This document shows, piece by piece, positions 7,447-15,180 of a stretch of DNA of 45,950 nt. How positions within the stretch are numbered: the stretch's first letter is position 1; each line of letters begins with the position of its first letter. A program made the position numbers and the translations under genes. The stretch spans positions 1-45,950 of the forward strand of contig URVB01000028.1 of NCBI GenBank assembly GCA_900551075.1, given 5' to 3'. A model generated the notes under the pieces. It saw only the letters and a list, made by a program, of their open reading frames with translations. It did no database searches and had not been told where the DNA came from. The stretch is from an uncultured Blautia sp. (GTDB taxonomy: Bacteria; Bacillota; Clostridia; Lachnospirales; Lachnospiraceae).

Positions 7447-8436
7447 ATGATAGGATTCAACAATATTATCGGACATGAAGAAATTATCAGGCATTTGAAA
7501 AATGCCATGAAAACAGGAAAAGTATCACATTCCTATATTTTTACAGGGGAACCGGGTTCCGGAAAGAAGCTTTTGGCAAGTACGTTTGCAATGACTCTTC
7601 AGTGTGAGTCAGGGGGAACAGAGCCGTGTCAGAGATGCGATTCCTGTAAAAAGGCGATCGGCAAGAATCATCCCGACATTATTATGGTAAATCATGAAAA
7701 ACCAGGTACTATCAGTATTGACGAAATTCGTGATCAGGTTATTCACGACGTGGCGATTAAGCCATATTGCAGTCCGCATAAAATTTATATCATTGCAGAT
7801 GCGGATTTGATGACGCCTCAGGCGCAGAATGCACTGCTGAAAACAATAGAAGAGCCGCCGGAATATGCGGTGATTCTGCTTTTAACAAGTAATGCGGACA
7901 GTCTTTTGCCGACAATCCGGTCCCGCTGTGTGCGGCTGGAGCTGAAGGTAGTAGATGACAGTCTCGTAAAAAAATATTTGATGGAGCGTCTTCATGTGCC
8001 GGATTATCAGGCTGAAATTGATGCGTCTTTTGCGCAGGGAAGCATTGGTAAAGCAAAGGAGGCTGCAACATCTGAAGAATTTTCCAATATGACACAGAAT
8101 GCGTTGAAAATTCTAAAATATGCCAATACTATGGAAGTATATGAATTGGCGGATGAGATTAAGAATCTCTCTACAGAAAAACAAAACATCAATGATTATC
8201 TGGATATTTTTCAGTTCTGGTTCAGAGATGTGCTGATGTTTAAGGCTACCAGAGAAATTGACAATCTGGTATTTAAACAGGAAATTAACTTTATAAAGGA
8301 ACAGGCAAGCCTGCGTTCATATGAAAATCTGGAAAAAATTCTGGAAGCGCTGGAGAAGACAAAAGTCCGTCTTCGTGCAAATGTCAATTTTGAGCTTGCA
8401 TTGGAGCTTCTGTTCCTAACAATCAGGGAGAAATAG
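7447..8436 (+). CDS. holB: DNA polymerase III subunit delta'
   Basis: This is a 329-residue clamp-loader subunit that helps place the beta sliding clamp on primed DNA in the replisome. The AAA+ module shows FTGEPGSGKK (P-loop, residues 32-41, with Lys in place of the usual Ser/Thr), four zinc-site cysteines in CESGGTEPCQRCDSCKK, the Walker B region IYIIADADLMTPQAQNALLKTIEEPP, and the sensor 1/SRC arginine motif PTIRSRC. The C-terminal helical collar follows. The start has a GAGGTGA site. ricT begins one base after its stop, so they share an operon. Confidence 0.92.
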   Translation: MIGFNNIIGHEEIIRHLKNAMKTGKVSHSYIFTGEPGSGKKLLASTFAMTLQCESGGTEPCQRCDSCKKAIGKNHPDIIMVNHEKPGTISIDEIRDQVIHDVAIKPYCSPHKIYIIADADLMTPQAQNALLKTIEEPPEYAVILLLTSNADSLLPTIRSRCVRLELKVVDDSLVKKYLMERLHVPDYQAEIDASFAQGSIGKAKEAATSEEFSNMTQNALKILKYANTMEVYELADEIKNLSTEKQNINDYLDIFQFWFRDVLMFKATREIDNLVFKQEINFIKEQASLRSYENLEKILEALEKTKVRLRANVNFELALELLFLTIREK

Positions 8437-8437
8437 A

Positions 8438-9340
8438 ATGACAAAAGTAGTTGGTATCAGATTTCGCAATGTAGGAAAAATTTATTACTTTAATCCGAAG
8501 GGATATACGATAAAAGCAGGAGATCATGTGATCGTGGAAACTGCCCGCGGCGTGGAATACGGCAAAGTGGTTCTGGAGCCGAGAGAGGTTTTGGAGGATA
8601 AGGTTGTACATCCTCTGAAGGAAGTACTTCGCGTAGCTACACCGGAGGACGATGAAAGAGAAAAGCAGAACCGTATCAAAGAAAAGGAGGCATTTAAGAT
8701 ATGTCAGAAGAAAATCCAGGAGCATGGACTGGAAATGAAGCTGATTGATGCCGAATATACATTTGATAATAACAAAGTACTGTTTTATTTTACGGCGGAT
8801 GGAAGAATAGATTTTCGCCAGCTTGTAAAGGATTTGGCGGCGATATTTAAGACCAGGATCGAGCTGCGTCAGATTGGTGTGAGGGATGAGACAAAGATTC
8901 TTGGCGGAATCGGTATTTGCGGCAGATGTCTGTGCTGTCACACGTATCTTTCAGAATTTGCGCCGGTCTCTATTAAAATGGCTAAGGAACAGAACCTTTC
9001 TCTGAATCAGACGAAGATTTCCGGTGTTTGCGGAAGGCTGATGTGCTGTCTCAAAAATGAACAGGAAACATACGAGGAGCTGAACAGGAGGCTTCCGGGA
9101 GTGGGTGATACCGTAACTCTTCCGGAGGGACTTCAGGGTACTGTCCATAGTGTTAATGTACTGAGACAGAGAGTAAAGGTTATCGTAGAGGTTAATGATG
9201 AGAAGGAAATTCAGGAATTTCCTGTGGATGAGCTGAAGTTTCGTCCAAGAAAGAAAAAGATAAAGGTTTCCGAACAGGAGCTGAAAGAATTGGAAGCTCT
9301 GGAGGACAAAAAAGGGGATTCCAAATTAAATGGAAAATAA
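8438..9340 (+). CDS. ricT: PSP1/RicT (YaaT) family regulatory protein
   Basis: This is a 300-residue PSP1-domain protein equivalent to B. subtilis YaaT/RicT. That protein, with RicA and RicF, forms a complex carrying iron-sulfur clusters that promotes RNase Y-dependent mRNA maturation and affects sporulation and biofilm. The cysteine-rich core GICGRCLCCHTYLSEF followed by ISGVCGRLMCCLKNE is the hallmark. The C-terminal tail is Lys/Glu-rich. Position between holB and trmN6 matches the yaa/yab block of B. subtilis. The trmN6 start lies inside the last codons of this gene. Confidence 0.9.
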   Translation: MTKVVGIRFRNVGKIYYFNPKGYTIKAGDHVIVETARGVEYGKVVLEPREVLEDKVVHPLKEVLRVATPEDDEREKQNRIKEKEAFKICQKKIQEHGLEMKLIDAEYTFDNNKVLFYFTADGRIDFRQLVKDLAAIFKTRIELRQIGVRDETKILGGIGICGRCLCCHTYLSEFAPVSIKMAKEQNLSLNQTKISGVCGRLMCCLKNEQETYEELNRRLPGVGDTVTLPEGLQGTVHSVNVLRQRVKVIVEVNDEKEIQEFPVDELKFRPRKKKIKVSEQELKELEALEDKKGDSKLNGK

Positions 9341-10070
9341 TCTTGTAAAATCAGGTGAACGTGTTGATGATCTGCAGAATGGTTATTTTGTGATTCAGGA
9401 CCCGAAAAAATTCTGTTTTGGTATGGATGCCGTATTATTATCCGGATTTGCAAAGGTGAAAAAGGGTGAAGCTGTTCTGGATATGGGGACGGGCACTGGA
9501 ATTATCCCAATCCTGCTGAGGGCAAAGTCAGAAGGAGAACATTTTACAGGCCTGGAAATTCAGGAAGAATGTGCGGATATGGCAAATCGGAGTGTATCAT
9601 ACAATGGTTTGGAATCAGAGATAAGCATTGTCCGGGGGGACATCAGAGAGGCTGCTGAAATTTTTGGAGCAGCTTCTTTTCATGTAATTACCAGCAATCC
9701 GCCTTATATGATTGGTGCTCACGGACTGCAGAATATGAATATGCCGAAGGCAATTGCAAGACATGAGGTGCTCTGCACTCTGGAGGATGTTGCAAGCCAG
9801 GCAGCAAAGCTTCTGAAAGACAGGGGCAGATTTTATATGGTGCACCGTCCGTTTCGGCTGGCGGAAATTATGAATGTGCTGACAAAATATAAGCTGGAGC
9901 CTAAGAGAATGCAGCTTGTTTATCCTTACATAGACCGGGAACCCAATATGGTTCTGCTGGAAGCCCTGAAGGGCGGAAATTCAAGGATTACGGTGGAACG
10001 GCCGCTGATCGTATATGAGAAGCCGGGAATTTATACGAAGGATATTCTGCAGTTATATGATATGGTATAA
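9330..10070 (+). CDS. trmN6: tRNA1(Val) (adenine37-N6)-methyltransferase
   Basis: This 246-residue class I SAM methyltransferase matches the YfiC/YabB family, which methylates N6 of adenine 37 in tRNA-Val. Motif I is VLDMGTGTGIIPILL (residues 49-63). Motif IV is SNPPYM with Asn123-Pro-Pro-Tyr126, the adenine-N6 catalytic signature. The N-terminal QNGYFVIQDPKKFCFGMDAVLLSGF is typical of this family. It overlaps ricT by 11 bases, indicating translational coupling. Confidence 0.9.
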   Translation: MENNLVKSGERVDDLQNGYFVIQDPKKFCFGMDAVLLSGFAKVKKGEAVLDMGTGTGIIPILLRAKSEGEHFTGLEIQEECADMANRSVSYNGLESEISIVRGDIREAAEIFGAASFHVITSNPPYMIGAHGLQNMNMPKAIARHEVLCTLEDVASQAAKLLKDRGRFYMVHRPFRLAEIMNVLTKYKLEPKRMQLVYPYIDREPNMVLLEALKGGNSRITVERPLIVYEKPGIYTKDILQLYDMV

Positions 10071-10153
10071 GCATAAGGCGGCGTCCATGGATGAAGGAAA
10101 GAGGCAGAGTAAGCCGGCAGTTATGAGGATGATTGAGAAAAGGAGGAGTTCAA

Positions 10154-10996
10154 ATGAGCGGAAAATTGTATCTGTGCGCGACTCCCATAGGAAATTTAGA
10201 GGATATTACACTGAGAGTACTGCGTATCCTGAGAGAGGTGGATCTGATCGCGGCAGAGGATACGAGAAACAGTATTAAGCTTTTGAATCATTTTGATATT
10301 AAGACGCCTATGACCAGTTATCACGAATATAATAAAATTAACAAAGCCTATGTACTCATGGAAAGAATGCGAGAGGGACAGAAGGTGGCTTTGATTACAG
10401 ATGCCGGAACTCCGGGAATTTCTGATCCGGGAGAGGAATTGGCAGCCATGTGCTATGAAGCAGGTATTGAAGTGACATCGCTTCCGGGACCTGCAGCCTG
10501 TATCACAGCTCTCACTTTGTCCGGTTTGCCTGCCAGGAGGTTTGCATTTGAGGCATTTCTTCCCATGGATAAAAAGGAAAGGAAGGCTGTTCTGGACGAG
10601 CTGGCTGATGAAACAAGGACGATCATTCTTTATGAGGCACCGCATAAGCTTGTCCGTACCCTGGAGGATTTGAAGGAAACGCTTGGAAACCGCAGAATGA
10701 CCCTTTGCCGGGAATTGACGAAAAGACATGAGACTGCATTTCATACAACGATCGATGATCTGCTTGCATTTTATGCAGAGGAGAAGCCGCTGGGTGAATG
10801 TGTGCTGGTAATTGAGGGTAAGAGCCGCAGAGCGATAGAGGAGGAAAACAGAGCGTCCTGGGAAGAAATTTCCGTAGAAGAGCATATGAAAATTTATGAA
10901 AAGCAGGGAATTCCCCATAAGGAGGCCATGAAAATGGTGGCAAAGGACAGAGGCGTAACAAAAAGAGAAATATATCAGTATCTGCTTGGCAAATGA
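10154..10996 (+). CDS. rsmI: 16S rRNA (cytidine1402-2'-O)-methyltransferase
   Basis: This is a 280-residue tetrapyrrole-methylase-fold enzyme that 2'-O-methylates C1402 in the 30S decoding centre. Signature segments are MSGKLYLCATPIGNLEDITLRVL, LIAAEDTRNSIKLL, ALITDAGTPGISDPGEELA, LPGPAACITALTLSGL and TLCRELTKRHE. The ATG at 10154 is chosen because AGGAGG is placed 8-13 bases before it and the family starts at this point. An earlier in-frame ATG at 10133 lacks these features. It is the last gene of the block and is followed by a terminator. Confidence 0.93.
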   Translation: MSGKLYLCATPIGNLEDITLRVLRILREVDLIAAEDTRNSIKLLNHFDIKTPMTSYHEYNKINKAYVLMERMREGQKVALITDAGTPGISDPGEELAAMCYEAGIEVTSLPGPAACITALTLSGLPARRFAFEAFLPMDKKERKAVLDELADETRTIILYEAPHKLVRTLEDLKETLGNRRMTLCRELTKRHETAFHTTIDDLLAFYAEEKPLGECVLVIEGKSRRAIEEENRASWEEISVEEHMKIYEKQGIPHKEAMKMVAKDRGVTKREIYQYLLGK

Positions 10997-11014
10997 AGGA
11001 AAACAGTTTTATGA

Positions 11015-11053
11015 ATCCGTCGGACCATTGGAGTTTGGCCCGGCGGATTTTTG
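11015..11053 (+). terminator. Terminator after rsmI
   Basis: A 13-bp stem (11015-11027 with 11036-11048, one mismatch and one G-T pair) is followed by TTTTT. It closes the holB-rsmI operon. Confidence 0.85.
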
Positions 11054-11138
11054 TTGGATTTAGCTCGAATAAGAGCTTGTCTTTTCTATAAAATGACACT
11101 ATACTGATAGTGTAAATAAAATAGGGAAAATTTGGAAA

Positions 11139-11921
11139 TTATACGACTCCGTATGCGCCATCAATAATAATATCCGCACCGGTAGTATAGCCGGCAGATT
11201 CACTGCATAGCCAGATAATAGCACCGCAGAGTTCCTCCGGCTTTGCCATTCTGTGCATAGGAAAGAGCGGCTGCCATGCAGCCATAAGTTCAGGCTCTAC
11301 AAAATCAGGATCAATGGACATAGGAGTAGCGACATATCCGGGACTGATGCAGTTTACGCGGATATTTTTGTCTATCCATTCAATGGCGAGACTCTTTGTC
11401 ATATGGATGACACCTGCTTTGGAAGCGTTGTAAGCAGCCTGACATTGAGGAATGTTTACAATATGTCCGGAAACAGAGGCAATGTTTACAATGCTGCCTT
11501 TCAACTGACTGGCTATCATAACTCTTGCTGCCTCCCGGCATACGATGTACTCGCCGGTTAAATTGATGTCCAGGCATTCTCTCCATTCTTCAACTGTAGC
11601 TTCAAAAGCGTTCTTATGGTAGCAGATGCCTGCGTTATTAACGACAATATCCAATCTGCCGTATACTTCCATGATTTTTTCCATGCCCTTTTTTACACTG
11701 GCCTCGTTTGTGGCGTCAGCAATGATATCTAAGGCTTTTCCGCCCTCGGATTCGATCAGTGAGACGGTTTCTGAAGCTCCGGAGCGCGAAAATATTGCGA
11801 TGTTTGCACCTGCACGTGCCAATTCACGGCAGATAACCTGGCCGATTCCACGGCCGCCGCCGGTCACTAATGCAACCTTGTTTTTCATGGAGAACATGTT
11901 TTGTAAATAGTTTTCCTTCAT
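11139..11921 (-). CDS. Short-chain dehydrogenase/reductase (sugar or polyol dehydrogenase candidate)
   Basis: This is a 260-residue classical SDR. The NAD(P)-binding TGGGRGIG lies at residues 20-27, NNAG at 95-98, the catalytic Ser in NIASVSGH, and Tyr164/Lys168 in AAYNASKAG. The C-terminal GADIIIDGAYGVV is typical. No acidic residue follows beta strand 2 (IAIFSRSG), which leans to NADP, but this is weak. It is transcribed away from the ROK repressor and lies next to a rare-sugar importer. An operator-like element (TTTAAGTAAGTTAAC, 11937-11951) sits just upstream of its AAGGAGG site. A role in interconverting ketoses and polyols from this locus is an inference. Confidence 0.85.
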   Translation of the reverse strand: MKENYLQNMFSMKNKVALVTGGGRGIGQVICRELARAGANIAIFSRSGASETVSLIESEGGKALDIIADATNEASVKKGMEKIMEVYGRLDIVVNNAGICYHKNAFEATVEEWRECLDINLTGEYIVCREAARVMIASQLKGSIVNIASVSGHIVNIPQCQAAYNASKAGVIHMTKSLAIEWIDKNIRVNCISPGYVATPMSIDPDFVEPELMAAWQPLFPMHRMAKPEELCGAIIWLCSESAGYTTGADIIIDGAYGVV

Positions 11922-12005
11922 AAAAACCTCCTTAATTTAAGTAAGTTAACAAATTACACAAAAAAATATGAATAAACAAAATTATGCATGTTAAAAGTGG
12001 CAGAA

Positions 12006-12071
12006 TCACCAATTTCAGGGCCCGATATATATGAAACGGTGATTGACAACGCCTGTTTCTAATGGCATACT
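12006..12071 (+). promoter_or_regulatory. Promoter and hairpin in front of the decayed dehydrogenase and ROK gene
   Basis: TTGACA (12043-12048) and CATACT (12066-12071) are 17 bases apart. The -35 overlaps the end of an inverted repeat (AATCACC...GGTGATT with an inner TTTCA/TGAAA, about 12006-12044). An AT-rich TTAATTAGTTAAG follows at 12074-12086 and resembles the operator sequences described at 13872-13946. Confidence 0.5.
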
Positions 12072-12171
12072 TTTAATTAGTTAAGAAAGATGAGTTATTG
12101 TTATCATATCAGATTGTCTAAAAAAAGCAATAGTTTTTTTATTTTGTTTTACATATTTTACAAAAGGGAGA

Positions 12172-12384
12172 GATGAGGCCGGAGCCACAGGCAATCTGGC
12201 TGTGCAGGCTATGACCGAATGCTTCGGACCTGACAAAGCAGATGTTATCTGTGATTGTGCAGGAAATGATATCACCATGGGGCAGTCAATTATATTTGCT
12301 TTTAAAGATTATCTGCAGGCATATCAACAGATTGATGAAAATCGGGAAACGACAATGAAATTGCTGATTGATGTGCAGGCTTAA
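12172..12384 (+). pseudogene. Decayed zinc-type alcohol/polyol dehydrogenase fragment
   Basis: An open frame of about 70 codons reads EAGATGNLAVQAM, then TECFGPDKADVICDCAGND, and then jumps to DYLQAYQQIDENRETTMKLLIDVQ before the stop. These pieces resemble the NAD-binding GAGxxGNLxxQ strand, the DVxxDCAG segment and the extreme C terminus of medium-chain zinc dehydrogenases. The catalytic N-terminal half and two internal stretches are missing, so it appears to be the product of several deletions. It has no ribosome binding site of its own. It sits in front of the ROK gene and opposite the SDR, as if the locus once held a second dehydrogenase. Confidence 0.6.
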
Positions 12385-12444
12385 TGAGAGGCGGGGATTA
12401 CAATCACTAATTATCTGAGTATCCACAAAAAAAACATTGGAAAT

Positions 12445-13635
12445 ATGAATAAGAGAAATGTCTTAAACTGCATTCAGGAAAATCAGCCGATCAACCGTTC
12501 TGCAATTGCACGGATGGTTGGGCTAAGTATACCGGCGGTTATGACCATCACGGATGAGCTTTTAAAACATGGGATCATTCAGTCTGTAGGAAAGGTTGGC
12601 TCCGGAGTTGGTAAACATCCGGAATTATTTACGATTTGCGGGGAGCATTTCCGTTATGTAGGAGTGGACGTAGGACGTATTACAACACGCGTGGTGATAA
12701 CCGGGCAGGATGGGGAAATATTGGCCAGCACTCAAAAATCCACGGAAAATGCGGAAGAACCGCTGAAATGTGTGGATAATATCAGTGAACAGATTGAAAT
12801 GACTTTGAAAAAATCAGGTATTGAAAGAAAAACGGTCGTGGGCGTATGTGTTGCTATGCCCGGATTGATCGAGTCTGATACAGGAACAGTTATTTTTTCC
12901 CCGGACTTTGGCTGGAAGGATGTTCCCCTTGAAGAATGGATGCAGGAGCGTTTGAAGCCGTTCCATGTGGTAGTGAGGAATGCAAACCGTGCCCAGGCAC
13001 GATGGGAGACCAGGCCAGGGAGAAAAAATAAGGAATCTACGATTTTTTGTGTAGGCCTTGGATATGGTATCGGTTCGGCAATTATTTCAAATGGGGAAAT
13101 GTATTATGGCTCTTCCGGCACCAGCGGCGAGATTGGTCATATTATTGTAAATCCAAGCGGTCCGGTCTGCCTGTGTGGAAATAGCGGCTGTCTGGAGGCA
13201 GTGGCGTCCGGACGTGCAATTGCTGAACAGGCTAAGCAGATCGTGCAAAATGGAAGCAATACGGTCTTAAAGAAACTGTGTAAGGGCGACGTGGAAAGCA
13301 TCACTGCGAAGATGGTATTTGAAGCAGCCGTGCTGCAGGATGAAATTGCTATGAGACTGATCGATCAGGCTGCGAAATACATTGGCATTGCTTTGGCAAC
13401 CGCAATCAATATGCTGGATCCGGATACCATCTATTTATGCGGGGGTATGATGAAAAACGGGGATGATTTTTTAAACCGTATTAAGAAATATACCAGAGAG
13501 AGACAGATGCATCTGGCAGGCCGTCATGTGGTGATTCTTTCGGGAAGTAAGGAGGATATGAATGTAGCCTGCGGCGCTACGCTGATGATTCAGGATTCAG
13601 GATCAGAGTTTGATGCATTGTCCTTTTTGTATTGA
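12445..13635 (+). CDS. ROK-family transcriptional repressor
   Basis: This is a 396-residue NagC/XylR-type regulator. Residues 5-65 are a winged helix-turn-helix (NRSAIARMVGLSIPAVMTITDELLKHGII). Residues 70-390 are the ROK sugar-kinase fold with DVGRITTRVVITGQDG, GIGSAIISNGEMYYGSSGTSGEIGH and the zinc motif CLCGNSGCLE. The usual catalytic DxGxxK/ATP features are partly absent, so it is a sensor and not a kinase. The ATG lacks a clear Shine-Dalgarno site. In-frame codons from an ATT at 12397 after GGCGGGG encode a plausible N-terminal extension. It lies between the SDR and the ABC importer and probably represses both when the sugar is absent. Confidence 0.88.
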   Translation: MNKRNVLNCIQENQPINRSAIARMVGLSIPAVMTITDELLKHGIIQSVGKVGSGVGKHPELFTICGEHFRYVGVDVGRITTRVVITGQDGEILASTQKSTENAEEPLKCVDNISEQIEMTLKKSGIERKTVVGVCVAMPGLIESDTGTVIFSPDFGWKDVPLEEWMQERLKPFHVVVRNANRAQARWETRPGRKNKESTIFCVGLGYGIGSAIISNGEMYYGSSGTSGEIGHIIVNPSGPVCLCGNSGCLEAVASGRAIAEQAKQIVQNGSNTVLKKLCKGDVESITAKMVFEAAVLQDEIAMRLIDQAAKYIGIALATAINMLDPDTIYLCGGMMKNGDDFLNRIKKYTRERQMHLAGRHVVILSGSKEDMNVACGATLMIQDSGSEFDALSFLY

Positions 13636-13665
13636 TTTGCGGGAAGGATATTAGGATAATTAGAA

Positions 13666-13696
13666 CAGGGAGATGCTCACTCGGGGCATCTCCCTG
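13666..13696 (+). terminator. Hairpin after the ROK gene
   Basis: CAGGGAGATGC (13666-13676) pairs perfectly with GCATCTCCCTG (13686-13696). No clear T-run follows, so termination may be weak. Confidence 0.5.
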
Positions 13697-13834
13697 CTGC
13701 GTATTCAAAACAGCCGGATAGTGCGGAAAATGCAACCATGTAGATGTCTTTGTTAAGATATATTGATAAAACCGGAAAAGTGCATAAAAAATGGGACTAA
13801 AAAAAGGAATAATGTACAAAATATCAATATAGTA

Positions 13835-13863
13835 TTGACAACTGATAATGGGAAATGTATAAT
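13835..13863 (+). promoter_or_regulatory. Consensus promoter of the sugar ABC operon
   Basis: A perfect TTGACA (13835-13840) and a perfect TATAAT (13858-13863) are separated by 17 bases. Such a strong promoter needs repression, and inverted operator-like repeats begin 8 bases downstream. Confidence 0.85.
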
Positions 13864-13871
13864 TTGACTAT

Positions 13872-13946
13872 AACTTAAATAACTTAAGTTAAAAGGTGGG
13901 GAGAACGCCTTTTTATTTTTAGATAATAACTTAAGTTATTTAAGTA
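13872..13946. promoter_or_regulatory. Paired 20-bp inverted operator repeats with an internal hairpin (probable ROK operator)
   Basis: AACTTAAATAACTTAAGTTA (13872-13891) is matched in reverse orientation at 13927-13946 with 19 of 20 positions identical. Each copy contains the palindrome ACTTAAGT. Between them AAGGTG and CGCCTT form a hairpin (about 13893-13912) followed by TTTTATTTTT, which resembles a terminator. The rest of the gap 13636-14035 has no gene. Binding by the adjacent ROK repressor is an inference from position. The arrangement could permit DNA looping, or attenuation by RNA folding. Confidence 0.65.
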
Positions 13947-14035
13947 ATTACGGTGCGGGCAGCTTTTGGTTTGGCCATCCAGATGGTGTCTAAGAAAGCA
14001 AATAGCCGAAAAACAGTAAGAAGAGGAGAATGAAT

Positions 14036-15022
14036 ATGCAGAAAAATGAAAAATCTAAAACCGGTTTTGGGATAATGATGAAAAATTTCTTTCTACAGAG
14101 CTGGTCCAGTGCAGTTGTTGCAATTATCTTACTGGTAGTGATCTTTGCAATTACAACAAGTGCATTTCTGACACAGTATAACCTGTTTAACCTGTCAAGA
14201 ACAGCCGCTGTCTATGCCTTTATTGCAGGTGCTCAGCTTATGGTTGCAGTTATCGGAGGTATGAATCTTGCGGTAGGTGCAGTAGGCGCTTTGTCTTCCG
14301 TAGTTCTTGGTCTTGCAGTGCAGGATTTGGGACTGAGTACTCCTATGGCAATTATACTGACAATTCTTGTCGGCGCGCTATGCGGCCTGATCAATGGTTT
14401 TTTGGTAGTAAAATTAAAATTATCCGGTTTTATCATTACACTTGCCATGTCTTTTATATATGACGGTATTGCGGTAGGTATTTCTCACGGCTATGCGTAT
14501 AAATTGTCTCAGAATTTTACACTTTTGGGACGAAGTAAGGTTGGTCCTACATCAGGATTATTTATTATCATGCTCATCTTTGTCGTTTTATTGGCTGTAT
14601 TCTTCAGGAATGTACGTTTTGGACGGAATATTCTGGCTACCGGCGGTAATGAGTCGGCGGCAGCTCTTTCCGGTATCCGTACAGATGGCGTAAAGATCGC
14701 ATGTAATACGATTTCCTGTATTTTGGCAAGTGTAGCCGCACTGATCTGGGCATCCAGGACCGGCACGGCAGTATCGACAACAGGTGAAGACTGGATGCTG
14801 TATTCCTTTGCTATCTGTGCAATCGGCGGTATTAACTTAAACGGCGGCAATTTTACGGCAATCGGTTTCTTCTGCGGTTCCTGGATTTTGACAATGATTC
14901 GTAATGGTCTGACTATGATGAAAGTAGATATCTATTATGAACAGGCTTTTCTTGGAGCGATTATTCTTCTGGCCGTTTCAATAGAAAGTCTGAGAACAAG
15001 AGTTTCTGAAAAAATGGGCTGA
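14036..15022 (+). CDS. Sugar ABC transporter permease (RbsC type)
   Basis: This 328-residue membrane protein of the BPD_transp_2 class has about eight to ten hydrophobic segments. The conserved GMNLAVGAVGALSSVVLG and GGNESAAALSGIRTDGVKI loops (EAA-like region) are those of ribose/xylose/AI-2-type permeases. I place the start at the ATG at 14036 because GGAG at 14025-14028 is correctly spaced for it and too close to ATG14030. It is the first gene after the consensus promoter, whereas most such operons begin with the binding protein or the ATPase. It would dimerise with itself and dock on the ATPase at 16534. Confidence 0.88.
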   Translation: MQKNEKSKTGFGIMMKNFFLQSWSSAVVAIILLVVIFAITTSAFLTQYNLFNLSRTAAVYAFIAGAQLMVAVIGGMNLAVGAVGALSSVVLGLAVQDLGLSTPMAIILTILVGALCGLINGFLVVKLKLSGFIITLAMSFIYDGIAVGISHGYAYKLSQNFTLLGRSKVGPTSGLFIIMLIFVVLLAVFFRNVRFGRNILATGGNESAAALSGIRTDGVKIACNTISCILASVAALIWASRTGTAVSTTGEDWMLYSFAICAIGGINLNGGNFTAIGFFCGSWILTMIRNGLTMMKVDIYYEQAFLGAIILLAVSIESLRTRVSEKMG

Positions 15023-15039
15023 TAGAATGTGTTTATTAT

Positions 15040-15076
15040 CGAATACGAAATCATATGGGGACTAAAGGCGTATTCG
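15040..15076 (+). other. Intergenic hairpin between permease and binding protein genes
   Basis: CGAATACG (15040-15047) and CGTATTCG (15069-15076) form a perfect 8-bp stem, extended by flanking TAT/ATA. There is no T-run. It may be an RNA stability element. Confidence 0.4.
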
Positions 15077-15180
15077 TTGATAAAATGGCCGGGTTATATA
15101 GCCGGGATATAGAGAATAGGAACAGGTACATGTGGGCGAGACATAAGAATAACAGCATAGAGAAAATGGAGGGATAGCAA

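Noticed and set aside
10015..10278. Plus-strand frame between trmN6 and rsmI
   Set aside because: It overlaps both real genes in another frame and lacks a ribosome binding site.
13872..13946. Possible insertion-sequence terminal repeats
   Set aside because: The inverted repeats are only 75 bases apart overall, sit right after a promoter and have no target duplication or transposase, so an operator is more likely.
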